Shown: positions 60,232-64,000 of the stretch, piece by piece
Layout of the letters: the number at the start of each line of letters is the position of its first letter
Numbering within the stretch: the first letter of the stretch is position 1
Assembly: GCF_036288925.1 (NCBI RefSeq)
Contig: NZ_CP127167.1
Span: 248,001 to 312,000 of the forward strand
Reading direction: 5' to 3'
Source of the DNA: Haemophilus parainfluenzae
GTDB lineage: Bacteria; Pseudomonadota; Gammaproteobacteria; Enterobacterales; Pasteurellaceae
Length of the DNA: 64,000 nucleotides
The notes under the pieces: generated by a model
The model's database searches: none
What the model was told of the DNA's origin: nothing
What the model saw: only the letters and a program-made list of their open reading frames with translations
Translations under genes and position numbers: made by a program

Positions 60232-60666
60232 ATGTCGCAAACATTACAACAAACAGGATTATTTGATGATGAACATGCCGATATTGGGGCGTTATTCGAC
60301 CATTTAGACCAAATCCCCAGCGTAGAGTTAGAAAACCGCTGGCCGTCGTTATTGGTGGAAGTGATTGATGTAATGCAGGCGGAACTATTACGCCAGAATT
60401 TTGGAGAAGATAAAGCAAAAAAGACCGCTTCCAAGCTCGTGGGCGTAATGGCTCACTATTTCGGCGGCAAGTCATTTTATCTGCCCGCAGGTGATAAAAT
60501 CAAAGAAGCCTTACGAGATGCACAAATTTACCAAGAGTTCACTGGTAAAAACGTGCCAGAGCTAATTAAAAAATATAGATTGTCAGAAAGTACAATTTAT
60601 GCGATCTTACGCAATCAACGAACGCTTCAAAGAAAGCGACATCAGATGGATTTTAATTTTAGTTAG
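60232..60666 (+). CDS. mor: Mor-family middle-operon activator
   Basis: 144 residues of the Mor/C family. N-terminal dimerisation part (ELENRWPSLLVEVIDVMQAE) and C-terminal helix-turn-helix (NVPELIKKYRLSESTIYAIL). In Mu, Mor activates the middle promoter, which then makes C. Its own promoter region 60073-60231 contains an inverted repeat AGCCTT/AAGGCT around TATAT. Confidence 0.9.
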   Translation: MSQTLQQTGLFDDEHADIGALFDHLDQIPSVELENRWPSLLVEVIDVMQAELLRQNFGEDKAKKTASKLVGVMAHYFGGKSFYLPAGDKIKEALRDAQIYQEFTGKNVPELIKKYRLSESTIYAILRNQRTLQRKRHQMDFNFS

Positions 60667-60678
60667 TAGGTCTTTATT

Positions 60679-61104
60679 ATGGCGTTCAAATTTAGAAAAA
60701 GAATTAAGATTGCTCCAGGTATTACACTCAATTTAGGTAAAAAAGGGGTTAGCGCAACAGTTGGAGGAAAAGGAGCGTCTGTCAATGTTGGGAAAAATGG
60801 GACGTATTTAAACACCAGTATTCCAGGGACAGGGTTATCAAATAGACAACGCCTAAACCAACCGAATAAACAAAACGTACAACAAGAAGATGACAAATTC
60901 GATTGGCGACCACCAAAACTTGACGAGGGTGTTACCTTTGCTGATTTAGGTGGTGCAGAAAAATGTGCTTGGATTTGCACTTTGGCATTTTGGGCTATTC
61001 TCTGTCTTATCCAGCTTGTTATCGTATTGATAAGTTTTTCGTGGGATCTCGCTAAACTAGCTTTTTTGGGGTTCCTTCTGTATCTACTATTCAAAATTTT
61101 TTAG
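60679..61104 (+). CDS. DUF4236 membrane protein
   Basis: 141 residues. N-terminal DUF4236 domain of about 55 residues (FRKRIKIAPGITLNLGKKGV, SVNVGKNGTYLNTSIPGTG), a linker, then two hydrophobic helices (WICTLAFWAILCLIQLVIVL). DUF4236 is found in bacteria and phages and has no known role. It sits where Mu has the C activator and is followed by a terminator, so it could be a moron. Confidence 0.78.
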   Translation: MAFKFRKRIKIAPGITLNLGKKGVSATVGGKGASVNVGKNGTYLNTSIPGTGLSNRQRLNQPNKQNVQQEDDKFDWRPPKLDEGVTFADLGGAEKCAWICTLAFWAILCLIQLVIVLISFSWDLAKLAFLGFLLYLLFKIF

Positions 61105-61143
61105 TGTGATAACTCACAAACTCACTCCATAACCCAATCCCCT

Positions 61144-61186
61144 AAACTCCAGTTATTAAATAATCCTTAATAACTGGAGTTTTTTT
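61144..61186 (+). promoter_or_regulatory. Terminator-like hairpin hiding the amidase ribosome site
   Basis: A perfect 16-bp stem, AAACTCCAGTTATTAA (61144-61159) with its complement (61167-61182), followed by T up to 61186; the amidase ATG is 61187. The only Shine-Dalgarno, GGAG (61176-61179), lies in the 3' arm 7 bases from the ATG, so the hairpin would terminate upstream transcripts and block translation of any that pass. Confidence 0.75.
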
Positions 61187-61732
61187 ATGTGTTTACCTAT
61201 CACCAAAATTGTCGTGCATTGCTCAGCCACTCAAAACGGCAAGCGACTTCGTACCGCTACCCAAACCGCTACTCAACGCATTGATGATTGGCACAAACAG
61301 CGTGGCTTTCAGCGTTTAGCGGGCAACTACAAGCAATTCAACCCACATCTGCAACATATCGGCTACCACTTCGTCATAGACACCGACGGCACGGTTGAAA
61401 CAGGTCGTCGTGAGGGCGAAACAGGCGCCCACGTTAAAGGGCATAACCTTAACAGTCTTGGCATCTGCTTAGTCGGTGGGATTACCAAAGACAAACGCAA
61501 TCACGGCGAATATACGGAAGCCCAATGGAGAGCCTTGCACCGTTTACTGCGTGAGCTTGAAGCTAAATATCCCAGCGCTCGCATTTGTGGACATCGTGAT
61601 TTAAGCCCAGACCTAAATGGCGATGGCACAATCACGCCTAATGAATGGATTAAAGACTGCCCTTGCTTTGATGTGTGGAGCTGGTTGGATAGCGAGCAAG
61701 TGGTCAATCTTGACCATCTTCACGAGGAGTAA
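61187..61732 (+). CDS. Phage N-acetylmuramoyl-L-alanine amidase (endolysin)
   Basis: 181 residues of the T7-lysozyme/PGRP amidase type. Zinc His in VVHCSAT and near GHRDLSP, with GYHFVIDTDGTVETGR and the terminal CPCFDV. An EF-hand-like loop DLNGDGTITPNE (142-153) lies between the last His and Cys. No signal peptide, so it needs a holin. Starts at the foot of a hairpin. Confidence 0.92.
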   Translation: MCLPITKIVVHCSATQNGKRLRTATQTATQRIDDWHKQRGFQRLAGNYKQFNPHLQHIGYHFVIDTDGTVETGRREGETGAHVKGHNLNSLGICLVGGITKDKRNHGEYTEAQWRALHRLLRELEAKYPSARICGHRDLSPDLNGDGTITPNEWIKDCPCFDVWSWLDSEQVVNLDHLHEE

Positions 61733-61738
61733 CAAGCG

Positions 61739-61987
61739 GTGGGATTTTCTGAACTTTTTACTAATGCAGATGGACGACTTTCCACTACTGCCAGCATTCA
61801 ATTTTGGGGCTTCGTTGCTGCCACCGGTGTGCTGTTGTACTCGGTTTATTTAGATAAGCCCTATGTACCAGAAATGTTCAGCACCTTTTTATTTGCCTGT
61901 GTTGGCACTGCTGCCACCAAAGGTGTGGCAAATGCCCTTTCACAACGGAGAGAACAAGAAAAAGAGCAAGGGAGAGAGCAAGAATGA
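61739..61987 (+). CDS. DUF2644 holin-like protein
   Basis: 82 residues from GTG with an AGGAG 11 bases earlier. Two hydrophobic helices (IQFWGFVAATGVLLYSVYL and MFSTFLFACVGTAATKGVAN) and a charged tail (QRREQEKEQGREQE). DUF2644 members sit in lysis cassettes of Haemophilus Mu-like phages, so holin is the likely role; not proven. Confidence 0.78.
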   Translation: MGFSELFTNADGRLSTTASIQFWGFVAATGVLLYSVYLDKPYVPEMFSTFLFACVGTAATKGVANALSQRREQEKEQGREQE

Positions 61988-62238
61988 TGAATTTAATTTT
62001 AGTCTTTTCTGGTGTGATTGCTTCATATGGTGGGTATCTCTACCTACGTTTACGTCAAAGCCAAAAGCAAGCAGCCACTTTACAAAAAGAAAAAGAACAG
62101 TTGAAAACTCAAAAAGCTGTTGCCGAAACTAAAGTTAAAAATTACCAAGTGAAACAGAAAAATGAAGAAAACCTTATTAGCCGTAACCGTACTAGCCTAC
62201 TTGAGCGGATGCACCACGACGGCGACCTCCGTGATTAA
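61984..62238 (+). CDS. Rz-like inner-membrane spanin (DUF2681)
   Basis: 84 residues. One N-terminal membrane helix (LILVFSGVIASYGGYLYL) then a long Gln/Lys/Glu coiled coil (LQKEKEQLKTQKAVAE). This is i-spanin architecture. Overlaps the holin-like gene by 4 bases (ATGA), and the Rz1-like gene begins inside it. Confidence 0.8.
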   Translation: MMNLILVFSGVIASYGGYLYLRLRQSQKQAATLQKEKEQLKTQKAVAETKVKNYQVKQKNEENLISRNRTSLLERMHHDGDLRD

Positions 62239-62356
62239 CCCTAGCTGTGCCGGTTTTAGCTTAATCAAAGCCAGCCGACAAGATACCACTGAAACCCTGC
62301 GACAGGTTGCCGTGCATAACGCCACCTATCGCCAAATTTGTGAAGAACAACCCTAA
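62162..62356 (+). CDS. Rz1-like outer-membrane lipoprotein spanin
   Basis: 64 residues with a lipoprotein signal ending in lipobox YLSGC (Cys17), then a short tail with two more Cys. It starts inside the Rz-like gene in another frame and runs 118 bases past it, the embedded arrangement typical of phage spanins. With the i-spanin it would fuse inner and outer membranes at lysis. Confidence 0.85.
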   Translation: MKKTLLAVTVLAYLSGCTTTATSVINPSCAGFSLIKASRQDTTETLRQVAVHNATYRQICEEQP

Positions 62357-62583
62357 TGGCAGATGTATTAGACCAATTAAATGAGCGAGAAGAAACCCTC
62401 TTACAAAACATACTCGCCCCACATTTAGATACCGAATTGAGCGATGATGAAGTGGACGCAATTGCCGAAGCTGGTCGCCAATGTAGCGAATGTGGCTTGC
62501 CCATTCCCACTGCACGCTTGCGTGCGAATCCATTCGCTCACCGCTGTGTAAGTTGTCAGCAAGACTGGGAGGAAGGACGATGA
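62356..62583 (+). CDS. TraR/DksA-type zinc-finger protein
   Basis: 75 residues. C-terminal four-Cys finger (CSECGLPIP...HRCVSCQQD) of the TraR/DksA short type. Such proteins bind the RNA polymerase secondary channel and can mimic DksA plus ppGpp. Start overlaps the Rz1 stop (TAATG) and its stop overlaps the next start (ATGA). Confidence 0.88.
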   Translation: MADVLDQLNEREETLLQNILAPHLDTELSDDEVDAIAEAGRQCSECGLPIPTARLRANPFAHRCVSCQQDWEEGR

Positions 62584-62909
62584 TTAGCGAATTTTGGGAA
62601 TTCGTGCGATCCAATTTTGGTGTTATTTCCACCCTGATTGCGATTTTTATCGGGGCATTTTGGCTCAAACTCGACAGCAAATACGCTAAAAAGCACGATT
62701 TAAGCCAACTTGCCAACATTGCCCGCAGCCACGATAACCGCCTAGCAACGCTGGAAAGCAAAGTGGAAAACTTACCGACTGCGGTCGATGTGGAACGCTT
62801 AAAAACCTTGGTGACCGATGTCAAAGGCGATACCAAAGCTACCTCACGCCAAGTCGATGCGATGAGCCACCAAATGGGCTTGTTATTAGAAGCAAAATTA
62901 AAGGAATGA
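62580..62909 (+). CDS. DUF2730 (Mu gp25-like) protein
   Basis: 109 residues. Start MISEFWEFVRSN overlaps the previous stop and follows GGAGG; an in-frame start 30 codons upstream lies inside the zinc-finger gene and is rejected. One membrane helix (FGVISTLIAIFIGAFWL) then coiled coil. Matches Mu gp25 in place and layout; role unknown. Confidence 0.85.
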   Translation: MISEFWEFVRSNFGVISTLIAIFIGAFWLKLDSKYAKKHDLSQLANIARSHDNRLATLESKVENLPTAVDVERLKTLVTDVKGDTKATSRQVDAMSHQMGLLLEAKLKE

Positions 62910-62913
62910 TGAA

Positions 62914-63210
62914 ATGTCGTTTAAAGAATTGATTAAACAAGATCAACGTTTAGTGATTTTACGCTCCCTTGTGGACGCAGGCTATGATGCCAACGAATCT
63001 ATTTTAGATGATTGTTTGGCACTTTATGGGCATAAAATTAGCCGTGATTTAGTCCGCAACCACCTCAACTGGTTAGAAGAGCAAGATTTGGTGAAAATTG
63101 AACGCCTAGGTAATAGTTTTATGATTGCCAAAATCACCCAGCGTGGGCTTGATGTAGCAAATGGCGAAGCCGTGGTGGATGGTGTCAAGAAGCCCGCTCC
63201 TAAAATTTAA
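62914..63210 (+). CDS. Mu gp26-like winged-helix protein
   Basis: 98 residues. A winged-helix fold by eye: LIKQDQRLVILRSLVDAGYD, then ISRDLVRNHLNWLEEQDLVK and the wing IAKITQRGLDVANG. Known as a conserved phage protein between gp25 and the terminase subunits; may regulate or assist packaging. Confidence 0.83.
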   Translation: MSFKELIKQDQRLVILRSLVDAGYDANESILDDCLALYGHKISRDLVRNHLNWLEEQDLVKIERLGNSFMIAKITQRGLDVANGEAVVDGVKKPAPKI

Positions 63211-63243
63211 GCCGCATTTAAAGCTGATTTAAAGGAGGTTTAA

Positions 63244-63816
63244 ATGAGTGAAAAAAATACCCGAGGGCGTGCAAGTAAAGTCGATTTATTGCCACCGAAC
63301 ATTAAAACCCAACTGGCAATGATGCTGCGGGATAAGCAGTATTCACAGGCGGAAATTTTAGAAGAAATTAACGACTTAATCCGTGACTGTGGTTTGCCTG
63401 AAAATATGCAACTTAGCAAAACAGGCTTAAACCGTTATGCCAGCCGAATGGAGAAAGTGGGTGCGAAAATTCGACAAGCCCGAGAAGTGGCAGAGATTTG
63501 GACAAAGCAATTTGGTGAAGAAAACACAAAAACTGATATTGGCAAACAAGCCATCGAATTAGTGAAATACTTAGCGTGGGATTTGTCTAGCAAATTAAGT
63601 GAATCTGATAACGTTGCGCCAAAAGAATTGGCTATGCTTGCAAATACCGTGCAACGACTGGAACAAGCCGCAAGTTTAAGTTATGAGCGTGAACGCAAAA
63701 TCCGTAAAGAAGTAGCGCAATTAGCGGCAGAAACCGCTGAAAAAGTGGTGATGCAGGCGGGGCTTTCAGCCGATACGGTCGCCCAAATCAAGCAACAAAT
63801 TTTAGGAATTGCCTAA
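63244..63816 (+). CDS. DUF3486 (Mu gp27-like), small terminase subunit
   Basis: 190 residues. N-terminal DNA-binding helices (SKVDLLPPNIKTQLAMMLRD, LSKTGLNRYASRMEKVG) and a long coiled C-terminus. DUF3486 is the Mu gp27 family, the likely small terminase that recognises the pac end. AGGAGG before the ATG and one-base overlap with the next gene. Confidence 0.87.
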   Translation: MSEKNTRGRASKVDLLPPNIKTQLAMMLRDKQYSQAEILEEINDLIRDCGLPENMQLSKTGLNRYASRMEKVGAKIRQAREVAEIWTKQFGEENTKTDIGKQAIELVKYLAWDLSSKLSESDNVAPKELAMLANTVQRLEQAASLSYERERKIRKEVAQLAAETAEKVVMQAGLSADTVAQIKQQILGIA

Positions 63817-64000
63817 TGCAAGCCTTACCCGACTTAATCCCCTTTGATCCAAATGCCTTACTGCTTGGCTATCAAAAACGCTGGGTGGCAGATGGCAGTC
63901 AGCTCAAAATTGCCGAAAAATCCCGTCGAACAGGTTTAACCTGGGCGGAAGCAGCCGATGATGTAATGATTGCTAGCCTCGCCAAATCTGAAGGTGGTTC
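63816..64000 (+). CDS. Mu gp28-like large terminase, 5' part
   Basis: First 61 codons, cut by the window. Starts MQALPDLIPFDPNALLLGYQ, followed by KRWVADGSQLKIAEKSRRTG and LTWAEAADD, where SRRTGLTW is the ATPase Walker-A-like part of Mu gp28-type terminases. Overlaps gp27-like stop (TAATG). Packaging motor of the phage head. Confidence 0.85.
   Translation, partial: MQALPDLIPFDPNALLLGYQKRWVADGSQLKIAEKSRRTGLTWAEAADDVMIASLAKSEGG

Larger units (their letters stand above)
51952..64000 (+). mobile_element. Mu-like transposable prophage, left half
   Basis: Gene order equals Mu: repressor (leftward), ner, A, B, gam, gemA, mor, lysis genes, gp25-28-like. The left end is placed at TGTTAAAA (51952) because it begins with TG and is followed by three AGAAAAC-type repeats with Mu-like spacing. 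Uptake signals drop from roughly one per 1.3 kb to one in 12 kb (58241). The right end is outside the window. Nothing seen in the region present is clearly broken, so the phage may be functional. Confidence 0.9.

Noticed and set aside
60123..60475. Reverse frames opposite mor as a possible regulator
   Set aside because: They mirror the mor coding sequence and no start signal is visible.
62490..62909. A longer 139-residue gp25-like protein
   Set aside because: The extra 30 residues lie in another frame of the zinc-finger gene; the ATGA-coupled start at 62,580 has a good ribosome site.

Overview
The window comes from a Pasteurellaceae chromosome, most likely a Haemophilus close to H. influenzae, H. 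haemolyticus or H. parainfluenzae. The evidence is about forty copies (counted by eye) of the Haemophilus uptake signal core AAGTGCGGT or its complement, often as inverted pairs that form terminators. There are also gene strings shared with H. influenzae (recO-rlmD-relA-dgkA, oapA-epmB/efp, protein E-pflA-pflB-focA, lspA-ispH-comEA) and OapA and protein E themselves. The species assignment is inference. No rRNA, tRNA or CRISPR array was recognised.

Bases 1-49,640 are mostly conserved chromosome. In order: an MFS permease and xerD; glycerate kinase with a GntP-type permease; the stringent-response string (MliC-like lipoprotein, recO, rlmD, relA, dgkA); oapA; epmB and efp, which act together on elongation factor P; protein E; formate metabolism (pflA, pflB, focA); comEA behind a perfect CRP-S competence site; ybjQ; rdgB; a DUF305 protein behind a MerR-type promoter; ispH and lspA; glmU; a decayed fucose operon (fucR, truncated fucA, fucP, fucO); pyrG; a DUF4153 membrane protein; eno; a packed operon of Nudix, DUF2251, yigB, ygiB, ygiC and an iron alcohol dehydrogenase; rplK-rplA; secE-nusG; tig, clpP and clpX; kbp; ypfJ; an AhpD-like protein; a manY pseudogene; a DMT-type protein; and ydbH-ynbE.

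Bases 49,640-50,950 form a small accessory island between ynbE and a ygiD-like dioxygenase gene. It holds a roughly 70-bp tandem repeat, a remnant of a Fic N-terminus, a small reverse ORF, a GNAT acetyltransferase and the C-terminal stub of a KilA-N protein.

From about 51,952 to the window edge lies the left half of a Mu-like transposable prophage in Mu order: S24 repressor (leftward), five operator copies, ner, transposase A, target-selection ATPase B, an early region with gam and several unknown genes, gemA, mor, a DUF4236 gene, and a lysis cassette. The cassette has an amidase, a holin-like protein and nested Rz/Rz1-like spanins. It is followed by a TraR zinc finger, gp25-, gp26- and gp27-like genes and the start of the large terminase. 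The early genes establish transposition and Mor should switch on later transcription. The amidase has its ribosome-binding site inside a terminator-like hairpin. The right end and structural genes lie outside the window.
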